Positions 16,754 through 25,014 of a stretch of DNA of 64,000 nucleotides are shown in pieces (the stretch's first letter is position 1; each line of letters begins with the position of its first letter). This DNA is from Geodermatophilus poikilotrophus (lineage in GTDB: Bacteria > Actinomycetota > Actinomycetes > Mycobacteriales > Geodermatophilaceae), in contig NZ_FOIE01000007.1 in assembly GCF_900111455.1 (NCBI RefSeq), positions 122,959 through 186,958 of the forward strand. Reading direction: 5' to 3'. The position numbers and the translations under genes are program-made. The notes under the pieces are model-generated. The model had not been told where the DNA came from. It saw only the letters and a list, made by a program, of their open reading frames with translations, and searched no databases.

Positions 16754-18753
16754 CCGACCGCCCCGTGGAGGAGCACCGCCCGCTGCCCCCCGTGCCGCCA
16801 CCCCCCGCCACCCGCCGGCCGATCGAGGACCGTTCCCCGGCGTCCCGGCCCGGCGAGCGGGCACGCCGGGAGCCACCGCCCGTGGCCGGTCCGGGGACCC
16901 CGCCGGCCCTGCCGCTGCCCCCGCCGCCCTACCCCAAGGCGCCGCCGGGCGGCCGGCCGCTGCCGCCGGTCCCGCCACCGGCGCCGCGCGTGCGCGATCT
17001 CCCCCCGGTGCCGCCCCCGCGCCGCGCCTCGCGGTGGGTGCCGGGGCCCGACGACACCCAGCTGATCCCGGTCCTGCCCGCGGTGCCGCGCCCGGTGGAC
17101 GAGACCGAGGAGGAGGTCGAGGCCCGCGAGGGCCGTCCCGGCGCCAGCCGCGGCATCCTGCGGGCCGCCGGGACGATGGCGGTGGCGACGCTGGTCTCCC
17201 GCATCACCGGGCTGCTGCGCACGATGGTGCTGACGGCGGCGCTCGGCGTCGGCCTGGTCGGCGACGCCTACAACACCTCGAACACGCTGCCCAACATCGT
17301 CTACGAGCTGCTGCTCGGCGGCGTGCTGACCTCGGTCGTCGTCCCGCTGCTCGTGCGCGCCCAGGAGCGGGACGACGACGGCGGCGCCGCCTACGCCCAG
17401 CGGCTGGCCACGGTCGCCATCGGCGGGCTCGTCGTCGTCACCGGGCTGGCCGTGCTGGCCGCACCGCTGCTGACCGCGCTGTACGGCCTCGACGAGGACC
17501 CCGCGCAGTACGAGCTGGCCACCTGGCTGGCCCGGATCCTGCTCGTGGAGATCGTCTTCTACGGCATCGGCGCCCTGGCGCAGGCGATCCTCAACTCCCG
17601 CGGGGTGTTCGGCCCGCCGGCCTGGGCGCCGGTGCTCAACAACGTGGTCGTCATCGCCACCGGCGTGCTCTTCGTCGCCGCGAGCGGCCCCGGCGACCTC
17701 ACCCCGCTGACCATCACCGACACCCAGGTCTGGCTGCTCGGCGTCGGCACCACGCTGGGCATCGCCGTGCAGGCGCTGGTGCTGCTGCCGCTGCTGCGCC
17801 GGGCCGGCGTCCCGCTGCGCCCCCGCTGGGGGCTGCGCGACACCGGGCTGGGCGAGGCGGGCACGCTGGGCCTCTGGGTGGTCGGCTACGTCGCGATCAG
17901 CCAGGTCGGCGTCGTGGTGGCCACCCGGATCGCCAACGCCGCCGGCCGCGAGGGCGGGCTGGGCTCGATCGGCTTCGCCAACGCCAGCCTGCTGTTCCAG
18001 ATGCCCTACGGGATCATCGGCGTCGCCCTGCTGACCGCGCTGGTGCCGCGGATGAGCCGGGCCGCCGCCCGCTCCGACGTCCCCGGCGTGGTGCGCGACC
18101 TCTCCCTCGGCACCCGGCTGTCCGCTCTCGGGCTGCTGCCGGTCAGCGCGGCGCTGACCGTGCTGGGCCCGCCGCTGGCGGTGGTGGCCTTCGGGCGCGG
18201 CAACACCGGCGTCGACGACGCCCGGGCCATCGGGATCGCGCTCGCCGTCGGCGCCTTCGGGTTGCTCCCGATGGCGGTGACCCTGCTGCAGCTGCGGGTC
18301 TTCTACGCCACGAAGGACGCCCGGACCCCCACGCTCATCCAGGTGGGCATGGTCGCCGTCCGGGTGCCGCTGCTGCTGCTCGTCCCGGTCGTGGTGTCGG
18401 AGGACCTGGTGGTGGCCGGCCTGATGCTGGTCACCAGCCTCACCTACGTGGCCGGCTGGGTGCTCGGTCACGTCGTGCTGCGCCGCCGGCTCGGGGTGCT
18501 GGAGACCCGGGCGACGCTGCTCCCGGTGCTGCGGACCGCCGCGGTCGCCCTCGTCGCGGGCCTGCTCGGCTGGCTCGCGGTGTCCCTGGCCGATGGCGCG
18601 CTGGGTGCATCGGTGGCAGGCTCGCTCGGCACCGTGCTGCTGGGTACCGTGGTCATCGGCGTCGCGACCCTGCTCGGGTTCGTGGTCGCCCGCGTCCCCG
18701 AGGTCCGGGAACCCCTGGCAGCTGTTCGGGCCCGGCTGGGGCGGCGCGGGTGA
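16750..18753 (+). CDS. murJ: Lipid II flippase MurJ (MviN family)
   Basis: Moves lipid II across the membrane for peptidoglycan synthesis. The 667-aa protein has a roughly 130-residue Pro-rich cytoplasmic N-terminus (repeated LPPVPPP), then the MurJ core starting at GILRAAGTMAVATLVSRITGL with about 14 helices. Conserved VGDAYNTSNTLPNIVYELL and LFQMPYGIIGVALLTALVPR match the family. Rv3910 of M. tuberculosis carries this core fused to a pseudokinase; here the ORF stops at 18753 and the pseudokinase is a separate overlapping ORF. The GTG start overlaps bridging mini-ORF B. Confidence 0.95.
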   Translation: MTDRPVEEHRPLPPVPPPPATRRPIEDRSPASRPGERARREPPPVAGPGTPPALPLPPPPYPKAPPGGRPLPPVPPPAPRVRDLPPVPPPRRASRWVPGPDDTQLIPVLPAVPRPVDETEEEVEAREGRPGASRGILRAAGTMAVATLVSRITGLLRTMVLTAALGVGLVGDAYNTSNTLPNIVYELLLGGVLTSVVVPLLVRAQERDDDGGAAYAQRLATVAIGGLVVVTGLAVLAAPLLTALYGLDEDPAQYELATWLARILLVEIVFYGIGALAQAILNSRGVFGPPAWAPVLNNVVVIATGVLFVAASGPGDLTPLTITDTQVWLLGVGTTLGIAVQALVLLPLLRRAGVPLRPRWGLRDTGLGEAGTLGLWVVGYVAISQVGVVVATRIANAAGREGGLGSIGFANASLLFQMPYGIIGVALLTALVPRMSRAAARSDVPGVVRDLSLGTRLSALGLLPVSAALTVLGPPLAVVAFGRGNTGVDDARAIGIALAVGAFGLLPMAVTLLQLRVFYATKDARTPTLIQVGMVAVRVPLLLLVPVVVSEDLVVAGLMLVTSLTYVAGWVLGHVVLRRRLGVLETRATLLPVLRTAAVALVAGLLGWLAVSLADGALGASVAGSLGTVLLGTVVIGVATLLGFVVARVPEVREPLAAVRARLGRRG

Positions 18754-20444
18754 GCAGCGTGGCGCCGCCGCCGGGGCAACCGAGCCGCCGGCCGGGAGGG
18801 GACGGGGGGCCGGGCGCACCGATGACGTCCACGACCACCGGGCTCCCCGACCGCTACCGCCCGCTGGACGAGGTCGGCCCGACCGAGACCACCGCGACCG
18901 GGGTCATCCACTGCTGGCGGGCCAAGGACCGGATCCTCAACCGCGACGTGGCCATCCGGGTGCACACCCCGGGCGGGCCGGCCGCCCGCGAGTGGATCAC
19001 CCGCGCGCTGACCGCCGGGGGGCTCGCGACGCCCGCGCTGGCGATGGTCTACGACGCCGCGGAGGGCAACGGCGACGTGCAGGCGCCGGGTGGCGCGGCC
19101 TACGTCGTCAACGAGTGGATCGAGGGGCGCACCCTCGCCGAGAGCCTGGCTGCCGGCCCGATGCCCGAACGGGAGGCGCGCACCGTGCTGCGCCGGCTCG
19201 CCGAGGGCGTCGCCGCGGCCCACCGGGTCGGGCTGGCCGTCGGCGGGCTCACCCCGGAGACCGTCGTCCTGCGGCCGAACGGCATGGTCGGACTGCGCTC
19301 GGTGCCCGCCGCCAGCGGCACCGTCCAGGGCGACGTCGCCGCCCTCGGGGAGCTGCTGGAGTACTGCCTCACCGGCCGCCGCCCGGGCACGGCCCCCGCC
19401 GGCCGGGCACCGGGGATGCCGCCGGACCTCGCCGCGCTCGTGCGCCGCGCCCGCTCCACCGAGCCCGGCGCCGGGCTCTCCAGCGTCGCCGCGATGGCCG
19501 CGCTGCTCGCCGAGCGCCCCCGCACCGGGCAGACCGCCGATCCGGGGCGCGCGCCGGACGAGTCGGACAGCGGGTGGCTGCGCCGGCTGCGCGAGCGCCG
19601 CGAGGAGGACCGCGGCGAGGGCTCCGGGGACGGCGTCGCGGTCGACCCCGCACCGACCCGGGACGCCTCCGGGACCGCGTTCCCGCCACCGGAGGCCCGC
19701 GGGCTCCCGCCGGTCCCCGGCCGGTGGGACGAGGACGACGAGGACGGCGACGACCTGCTGCCGCTGTCGGCCGGTCCCGCGGACGGGGACCTGCGTGACG
19801 ACGAGGCCGCGCAGGCGGGACGGCGACGGCTGCTCGTCGTGGGCCTGCCGCTGGCAGCGCTGGTCGTGGTGATCGCCCTGGCGGTCTACCTGGGCAACCT
19901 GATCTCGCCCGACGACGTCGCCACCGACCCGTCCCCCGTGTCGAGCGCGCCGGCGACCAGCGCGCCCCCCGCCGGGCAGACGCCCGCCCCCGGCGACAGC
20001 CCGGCGCTGAGCATCGCCGGCGCGAGCGTGTACGACCCGTTCGGCGACGGCGACCCGGACAACCCCGACGACGTCCCGCTGTCCTTCGACGGCGACCCGG
20101 CCACCGCCTGGTCGACGGTCACCTACCGGGGGTCGCCGGCGTTCGGCAACCTCAAGGACGGCATCGGGATCGTCTACGACCTCGGCTCCGAGCAGGCCCT
20201 GGCGGGCCTGGGCGTCAGCGGTACCGCCGGCGCCACGGTGGAGGTGCGGGTCGGCGACCAGGCCGAGGGCGACCTGGACTCCTTCGACCCGGTCGCCGAC
20301 GGCGAGCTCGGCGACTCGGCGGACCTGTCCTTCGACGAGCCGGTGACCACCCGCTACGTGCTGCTGTGGCTGACCGGGCTGGCGCCGTCGGACGGCGGGT
20401 TCTCCGCCGCGGTCGCCGAGGTCACCCTCACGCCGGCGAGCTGA
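18750..20444 (+). CDS. Membrane pseudokinase with extracellular discoidin-like domain (C-terminal half of Rv3910)
   Basis: A 564-aa protein whose GTG overlaps the murJ stop by 4 nt. It has a kinase-like fold at about 35-255, one transmembrane helix (361-385), and an extracellular domain (about 420-564, with SFDGDPATAWST) of F5/8-type or discoidin-like character. The catalytic elements are gone: the VAIK lysine is R70 (DVAIR), the HRD loop reads HRVGLAVGGLTPE, and no DFG is present. In mycobacteria this domain is phosphorylated by PknB and recruits the FHA protein FhaA to control MurJ; that function is inferred by homology of architecture. Confidence 0.88.
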   Translation: MSSVAPPPGQPSRRPGGDGGPGAPMTSTTTGLPDRYRPLDEVGPTETTATGVIHCWRAKDRILNRDVAIRVHTPGGPAAREWITRALTAGGLATPALAMVYDAAEGNGDVQAPGGAAYVVNEWIEGRTLAESLAAGPMPEREARTVLRRLAEGVAAAHRVGLAVGGLTPETVVLRPNGMVGLRSVPAASGTVQGDVAALGELLEYCLTGRRPGTAPAGRAPGMPPDLAALVRRARSTEPGAGLSSVAAMAALLAERPRTGQTADPGRAPDESDSGWLRRLRERREEDRGEGSGDGVAVDPAPTRDASGTAFPPPEARGLPPVPGRWDEDDEDGDDLLPLSAGPADGDLRDDEAAQAGRRRLLVVGLPLAALVVVIALAVYLGNLISPDDVATDPSPVSSAPATSAPPAGQTPAPGDSPALSIAGASVYDPFGDGDPDNPDDVPLSFDGDPATAWSTVTYRGSPAFGNLKDGIGIVYDLGSEQALAGLGVSGTAGATVEVRVGDQAEGDLDSFDPVADGELGDSADLSFDEPVTTRYVLLWLTGLAPSDGGFSAAVAEVTLTPAS

Positions 20445-20445
20445 G

Positions 20446-20526
20446 GGAGGACCCCCTGCCCCCCACCGTGGAGGGGCCCGTCCTCCCCACCCCTCCCGAG
20501 CTCGGGGCGGGACCCGGGACGGGGCC
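20446..20526 (+). repeat. Palindromic intergenic repeat, copy 2 (compound)
   Basis: Follows the pseudokinase stop directly: GAGGACCCCC, then GTCCTCCCCACCCCTCCC and CTCGGGGCGGGACCCGGG with ACGGGGCC. The second half is the same element as the reverse complement of copy 8 near 47.4 kb. It can form long stems and probably terminates the murJ operon. Confidence 0.65.
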
Positions 20527-20611
20527 GGCGGCGAGCCCCCGGACGGGACCGAGACCCGCCACGGGGGTGTCGACACCCTCCGGCGGGGCCGTTGACCAGG
20601 AATGCGGGACC

Positions 20612-20617
20612 TACGAT
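20612..20617 (+). promoter_or_regulatory. -10 box of trxB (leaderless)
   Basis: TACGAT ends 7 nt before the GTG at 20625, consistent with a transcript starting at or one base before the start codon. TTGACC at 20592 resembles a -35 box, but the 14-nt spacer is short. Confidence 0.45.
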
Positions 20618-20624
20618 CCTCGTT

Positions 20625-21644
20625 GTGCCGCGCGTGACGACGAACCACCCGACCCCAGGCCCCGCGGTGACGGAGGCGCCCGTGGAGCCCGCCATCCCGC
20701 CCGCGGAGCACGACGGCGTCCGTGACCTGATCATCATCGGGTCGGGCCCGGCCGGCTACACGGCCGCGATCTACGCCGCCCGCGCGAACCTGCACCCGCT
20801 GGTGTTCGAGGGCTCGCAGTTCGGCGGCGCGCTGATGACCACGACCGAGGTCGAGAACTTCCCCGGCTTCGCCGAGGGCGTCCAGGGCCCCCAGCTCATG
20901 GACGACATGCGCACGCAGGCCGAGCGCTTCGGCGCCGAGCTGGTCGCCCGCGACGTCAGCGAGGTCGACCTCACCGCCGAGCCGAAGATCGTCAAGGTCG
21001 GCGACGAGGTGCACCGCGCGCACGCCGTCATCGTCGCCACCGGCTCGAAGTACCGGTACCTCGGCCTGGACAACGAGGCCCGCCTGCTCGGCCGTGGCGT
21101 CTCGGCCTGCGCCACCTGCGACGGCTTCTTCTTCCGCGACCAGGACATCGTCGTGGTCGGTGGCGGTGACTCGGCGATGGAGGAGGCCACCTTCCTCACC
21201 CGCTTCGCCAAGACGGTGACCGTCGTCCACCGGCGGGAGGAGCTGCGCGCCTCTAAGATCATGCAGAAGCGGGCGCAGGAGAACGAGAAGATCCGCTGGG
21301 CGCTCGGCAAGCAGGTCACCGACGTCCTGGGCGAGCAGACCGTCTCCGGCGTCCAGCTGACCGACGTCGGCACCGGCACCACCGAGGAGCTGCCGGTCTC
21401 GGGTGTCTTCGTGGCCATCGGCCACGACCCGCGCAGCGAGCTGTTCGCCGGCCAGCTCAAGCTGGACGACGAGGGCTACGTGCAGGTCGAGCACCCGACC
21501 ACCCGGACCAACATCGAGGGCGTCTTCGCCTGCGGTGACGTCGTCGACCACATCTACCGGCAGGCCATCACCTCGGCCGGCACCGGCGCCGCGGCGGCCA
21601 TCGACGCCGAGCGCTGGCTGGCCGCCACCTTCGGCGAGCGCTGA
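20625..21644 (+). CDS. trxB: Thioredoxin-disulfide reductase
   Basis: An NADPH-dependent FAD enzyme that reduces thioredoxin. In this 339-aa protein: FAD motif [19 protein letters not shown] (37-55), redox pair C162/C165 in [14 protein letters not shown] motif [13 protein letters not shown], and the closing FAD motif [15 protein letters not shown]. The GTG at 20625 is chosen because of its leaderless -10; another GTG lies 9 nt downstream, and the first 30 residues are not conserved. Unlike in mycobacteria and Streptomyces, no sigM-type sigma factor gene lies between murJ and trxB. trxA follows 122 nt downstream. Confidence 0.95.
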   Translation: MPRVTTNHPTPGPAVTEAPVEPAIPPAEHDGVRDLIIIGSGPAGYTAAIYAARANLHPLVFEGSQFGGALMTTTEVENFPGFAEGVQGPQLMDDMRTQAERFGAELVARDVSEVDLTAEPKIVKVGDEVHRAHAVIVATGSKYRYLGLDNEARLLGRGVSACATCDGFFFRDQDIVVVGGGDSAMEEATFLTRFAKTVTVVHRREELRASKIMQKRAQENEKIRWALGKQVTDVLGEQTVSGVQLTDVGTGTTEELPVSGVFVAIGHDPRSELFAGQLKLDDEGYVQVEHPTTRTNIEGVFACGDVVDHIYRQAITSAGTGAAAAIDAERWLAATFGER

Positions 21645-21766
21645 GCCCCTGCGGTAGGGCCGCCTGACGCGGGCATACACCCGCCGTTCCGCGGGTTGTC
21701 CCTGACAGAACGACGTGGTCGGAGCCCCTGCGCTCCGACCCTCAACGAGCCACGAGGAGAACGACC

Positions 21767-22093
21767 ATGGCAGGCAACACCGTGACGGTCACCGACGCGA
21801 CCTTCGCCGACGACGTGCTGGGCAGCGACAAGCCCGTCCTCGTCGACTTCTGGGCCGAGTGGTGCGGGCCGTGCAAGATGGTCGCCCCGGTCCTCGAGGA
21901 GATCGCCGCCGAGCACAGCGACAAGCTGACGATCGCCAAGCTCAACATCGACGAGAACCCGCAGATCGCCCGCGACTACCAGGTCATGTCGATCCCGACC
22001 ATGACGGTGTTCCAGGGTGGCAAGCCGGTGAAGAGCATCATCGGCGCCAAGCCGAAGGGCGCGATCCTCTCCGACCTCGCCGACTACCTCTGA
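21767..22093 (+). CDS. trxA: Thioredoxin
   Basis: A 108-aa thioredoxin with the active site EWCGPCK (C33, C36) and the cis-proline block YQVMSIPTMTVFQGGK. It reduces cytoplasmic disulfides and is itself recycled by the upstream TrxB. A strong GAGGAGAACGACC precedes the ATG. The 122-nt gap after trxB includes an ACCCGC/GCGGGT stem and may hold its own promoter. A repeat and then a strong hairpin follow. Confidence 0.97.
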   Translation: MAGNTVTVTDATFADDVLGSDKPVLVDFWAEWCGPCKMVAPVLEEIAAEHSDKLTIAKLNIDENPQIARDYQVMSIPTMTVFQGGKPVKSIIGAKPKGAILSDLADYL

Positions 22094-22149
22094 GGACCCC
22101 GTCCCCCTCACCGCTCGCCCGCTCGCGGCGAGCCTCTGGACGGGGCCGG
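22094..22149 (+). repeat. Palindromic intergenic repeat, copy 3
   Basis: Starts one base after the trxA stop: GAGGACCCCGTCCCCCTCAC, a central CTCGCCCGCTCG, then GGCGAGCC and GGACGGGGCC. It is the same family as the copies near 9.0 and 35.9 kb. Confidence 0.65.
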
Positions 22150-22165
22150 ACCACACGCACCACTG

Positions 22166-22196
22166 GGGCCTCCTCCGCCACTGGCGGGGGAGGCCC
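22166..22196. terminator. Hairpin after trxA
   Basis: GGGCCTCCTCCGCC pairs with GGCGGGGGAGGCCC, one G-U pair in 14, with a 3-nt loop ACT. It lies between trxA and cwlM. Confidence 0.7.
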
Positions 22197-22254
22197 TCGC
22201 ACGTCGGGGGGCCCATCGGGCCGTGAGCCGGCCCGGGGACCACAATCACCCACG

Positions 22255-23406
22255 ATGGGAACCGACAGCAGCATGCAGCCCCTGGGCCCGGGAGACCGTG
22301 GCCCCGCCGTGGCCGACGTGCACGCCGCCCTGCGCGCCCTCACCCTCCTGCCGGCAGCGGGGTCCGCGGAGGAGGCGTCGCTGGACGAGGCGGCCTACGA
22401 CCCGGCCACCGAGCTCGCCGTCCGCCACTTCCAGCAGGTGCGCGGGCTCACCGTCGACGGCCGCGTCGGCGAGGAGACCTACCGCGCCCTGTCCGAGGCC
22501 CGCTGGTCGCTCGGTGACCGGCTGCTGCACCACGACCCGGTCCGGCCCATGCGCGGGGACGACGTCACCAACCTGCAGGACCGGCTGCACGAGCTCGGCT
22601 ACGACGCCGGCCCGGTCGACGGCGTCTTCGGCGCGGAGACCGAGGCCGGGCTGCGGGCCTTCCAGCGCGACTACGGCCTGACCTCCGACGGCACCTGCGG
22701 GCCGGCCACCCTCCGCGCGCTCCGCCAGCTCGGCCGCAAGGTCACCGGGGGGCGGCCGCAGCTGCTGCGGCAGAGCGCCAGCTTCGTCGAGAGCGGCCCG
22801 CACCTGATCGGCCGGCGCATCGTCGTCGACCCCGGCCACGGCGGCACCGACACCGGCTTCACCGCGGGGGAGACCACCGAGGCCGACCTGGTGCTCGACC
22901 TCGCCTCGCGCATCGAGGGCCGGCTCGCCGCGGCCGGCGCGACGGTCTACCTGACCCGCGGTCGTCACCAGGACCCCACCCCGGCCGAACGGACGGGGTT
23001 CGCCAACCACGCGCGCGCCGACCTGTTCCTCTCGCTGCACACCGACGCGCACAGCTCCGAGCACGCCCGCGGGGTGGCCAGCTACTACTACGGCACCGGC
23101 TCGGGGGCCTCGTCGACCGTGGGGGAGCAGTTCGCCAACCTGGTGCGCCGCGAGGTGGTGGCCCGCACCGGCATGCTCGACCTGGGCTCGCACCCCAAGA
23201 CCTGGGACCTGCTGCGGACGACCCGGATGCCCGCCGTCCGGCTCGACTGTGGCTACCTGTCCCACCCGGTCGACCGGCTGCTGCTGCTCGACGCCCGGCT
23301 GCGCAGCACCGTCGCCAGCGCCGTCCTCGCCGCCGTCCAGCGGCTGTTCCTGCCCGCCGAGGCCGACCCGCCCACCGGCACCTTCGTGCTGCCCGGACGC
23401 AGCTGA
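22255..23406 (+). CDS. cwlM: CwlM-type N-acetylmuramoyl-L-alanine amidase homologue, probable regulator
   Basis: A 383-aa protein without signal peptide: two peptidoglycan-binding domains (about 12-80 and 100-158), then an Amidase_3 domain (186-367). The zinc ligands H195 (DPGHGG), E209 and H262 (LHTDAH) remain, but the position of the second catalytic Glu reads RLDCGYLSHP, Asp331. Mycobacterial CwlM in this position (after trxA) is a cytoplasmic protein that activates MurA when phosphorylated at a C-terminal PTGTF site; PTGTF is kept here at 373-377. A regulatory role is therefore inferred. The ATG at 22255 has CACAAT upstream, suggesting a leaderless transcript. Confidence 0.85.
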   Translation: MGTDSSMQPLGPGDRGPAVADVHAALRALTLLPAAGSAEEASLDEAAYDPATELAVRHFQQVRGLTVDGRVGEETYRALSEARWSLGDRLLHHDPVRPMRGDDVTNLQDRLHELGYDAGPVDGVFGAETEAGLRAFQRDYGLTSDGTCGPATLRALRQLGRKVTGGRPQLLRQSASFVESGPHLIGRRIVVDPGHGGTDTGFTAGETTEADLVLDLASRIEGRLAAAGATVYLTRGRHQDPTPAERTGFANHARADLFLSLHTDAHSSEHARGVASYYYGTGSGASSTVGEQFANLVRREVVARTGMLDLGSHPKTWDLLRTTRMPAVRLDCGYLSHPVDRLLLLDARLRSTVASAVLAAVQRLFLPAEADPPTGTFVLPGRS

Positions 23407-23521
23407 CCGATCAGCGGCGGGACCGGCGATCTCGCCGGGGTGTCGCGACGGGTGTGACGGTCGGGACGGGACCAGTCCGTCCGCTCGCCGTGTCCCCGGC
23501 GGGGTGCGCTCATCGCCTCCC

Positions 23522-23527
23522 TACACT
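23522..23527 (+). promoter_or_regulatory. -10 box of aminotransferase gene (leaderless)
   Basis: TACACT ends exactly 6 nt before the GTG at 23534; no Shine-Dalgarno is visible. Confidence 0.55.
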
Positions 23528-23533
23528 CGGGAT

Positions 23534-24937
23534 GTGGCCGATCTCCAGCCCGGAACACCCCCGGGCCCCGGTGTGCACCACCCCGCTCCGCGGCACCCGC
23601 GGCTGGACCCGCTGGCGGACCGGTACGCAGCACGCACGCACGGGATGAAGGCCTCGGAGATCCGTGCGCTGTTCTCCGTCGTCAGCCGCCCCGAGGTCGT
23701 CTCGCTGGCCGGCGGGATGCCCGCGGTCACCGCGCTGCCGCTGGACGCGGTCGGCTCGATGATCGGCGAGCTGGTGTCCGGGATGGGCGCGCAGACGCTG
23801 CAGTACGGCTCGGGTCAGGGAGACCCGCGGCTGCGCGAGCGGATCTGCGACGTCATGGCCCTCGAGGGCATCACCGACGCCTCGCCCAGCGAGGTCGTCG
23901 TCACCGTCGGCTCCCAGCAGGGGCTGGACCTGGTGACCCGCGTCTTCTGCGACCCCGGCGACGTGATCCTGGCCGAGGGGCCCTCCTACGTCGGCGCGCT
24001 CGGCGTCTTCCAGGCGGCCGAGGCGCGCGTCCGGCACGTCCCCATGGACGACGACGGGCTGATCCCCGAGGCCCTGGAGCAGACGCTGCTGGAGTGCCGG
24101 GCCGCCGGCGACCGGGTGAAGTTCCTCTACACCGTGCCGAACTACCACAACCCGGCCGGCGTCACCCTGTCCGAGCCGCGGCGGCAGGCGGTCATGGAGA
24201 TCGCCGACCGCTACGACCTCCTGGTCATCGAGGACAACCCCTACGGCCTGCTCGGCTTCGACCGCGAGCCGATGCGCGCGCTGCGGGCCCGGGACGACCG
24301 CCGGGTCATCTACCTCGGCTCGTTCTCCAAGACGTTCTCGCCGGGCCTGCGGGTGGGCTGGGTGCTCGCCCCGTTGGCGGTCCGGGAGAAGCTGGTGCTG
24401 GCCACCGAGGCGCAGGTGCTCTGCCCGCCCTCGCTGACCCAGTACGCCGTCGCCCGGTACCTGGACACCCAGCCCTGGCGTGAGCAGATCAAGCACTTCG
24501 TCGAGCTGTACCGGGAGCGGCGCGACGCCACCCTCGAGTCGCTCGAAGCACTGATGCCGGCGGGCACGACGTGGACGCGGCCGGACGGCGGCTTCTACGT
24601 GTGGCTGAAGCTGCCCTCCGGGCTCGACGCCAAGCTGATGCAGCCCCGCGCGGTGAACGCGCACGTGGCCTACGTGCCCGGCATCGGCTTCTACGCCGAC
24701 GGTGCAGGCCGAGAGTACATGCGGCTGTCCTACTGCTACCCCGAGCCGGACCAGATCCGCGAGGGGGTGCGCCGGCTCGCCCGCGTCATCGAGGCCGAGC
24801 TGGACCTGCACTCCACGTTCGACCGCGTGGACACCGGCACCTTCCGGGCCGTGTCCGGGCCGCAGGGCCCGAGCGGGCGAGGTGTCGAGGGCATCGTCGG
24901 CCCGGCCAACAGCGACCGGTACGAGGACCTCGGATGA
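23534..24937 (+). CDS. PLP-dependent aminotransferase, class I fold (MocR/LysN-like catalytic domain)
   Basis: A 467-aa fold-type I aminotransferase without a helix-turn-helix domain. Substrate and PLP-site segments are visible: TVPNYHNPAGVTLS, LVIEDNPYGLLGFDR, and the Schiff-base lysine K266 in YLGSFSKTFSPGLRVGW. It resembles 2-aminoadipate or valine-pyruvate type enzymes; the substrate is not determined. The start is GTG at 23534, set by the leaderless -10. About 45 extra C-terminal residues (from FDRVDTGTFRAV) look unstructured. The stop overlaps bridging mini-ORF C (ATGA), coupling it to ddl. Confidence 0.88.
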   Translation: MADLQPGTPPGPGVHHPAPRHPRLDPLADRYAARTHGMKASEIRALFSVVSRPEVVSLAGGMPAVTALPLDAVGSMIGELVSGMGAQTLQYGSGQGDPRLRERICDVMALEGITDASPSEVVVTVGSQQGLDLVTRVFCDPGDVILAEGPSYVGALGVFQAAEARVRHVPMDDDGLIPEALEQTLLECRAAGDRVKFLYTVPNYHNPAGVTLSEPRRQAVMEIADRYDLLVIEDNPYGLLGFDREPMRALRARDDRRVIYLGSFSKTFSPGLRVGWVLAPLAVREKLVLATEAQVLCPPSLTQYAVARYLDTQPWREQIKHFVELYRERRDATLESLEALMPAGTTWTRPDGGFYVWLKLPSGLDAKLMQPRAVNAHVAYVPGIGFYADGAGREYMRLSYCYPEPDQIREGVRRLARVIEAELDLHSTFDRVDTGTFRAVSGPQGPSGRGVEGIVGPANSDRYEDLG

Positions 24938-25014
24938 CCGAGCGCGCGAGGTCAGCGAGAGACACCGCACCGCCGGTCGCGAAGGCGACGAGCGCCAGCG
25001 AGGAGCCGAAGTGA
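24934..25014 (+). CDS. Bridging mini-ORF C (26 aa) between aminotransferase gene and ddl
   Basis: ATG at 24934 overlaps the upstream TGA (ATGA); its TGA at 25012-25014 overlaps the ddl GTG at 25011 (GTGA). The peptide begins MTERARSARDTAPPVAKATS and ends ASEEPK. GAGGAG within its last codons is the ddl Shine-Dalgarno. The layout and length equal those of copies A and B. Confidence 0.5.
   Translation: MTERARSARDTAPPVAKATSASEEPK

Noticed and set aside
17034..18749. Long open frame joined upstream of the pseudokinase
   Set aside because: It is the +1 shadow of murJ; real coding begins at the GTG overlapping the murJ stop.
24985..25010. A simple spacer between the aminotransferase gene and ddl
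   Set aside because: The stretch is fully covered by a mini-ORF with overlaps at both ends and similar to two others, so it is reported as a bridging ORF instead.
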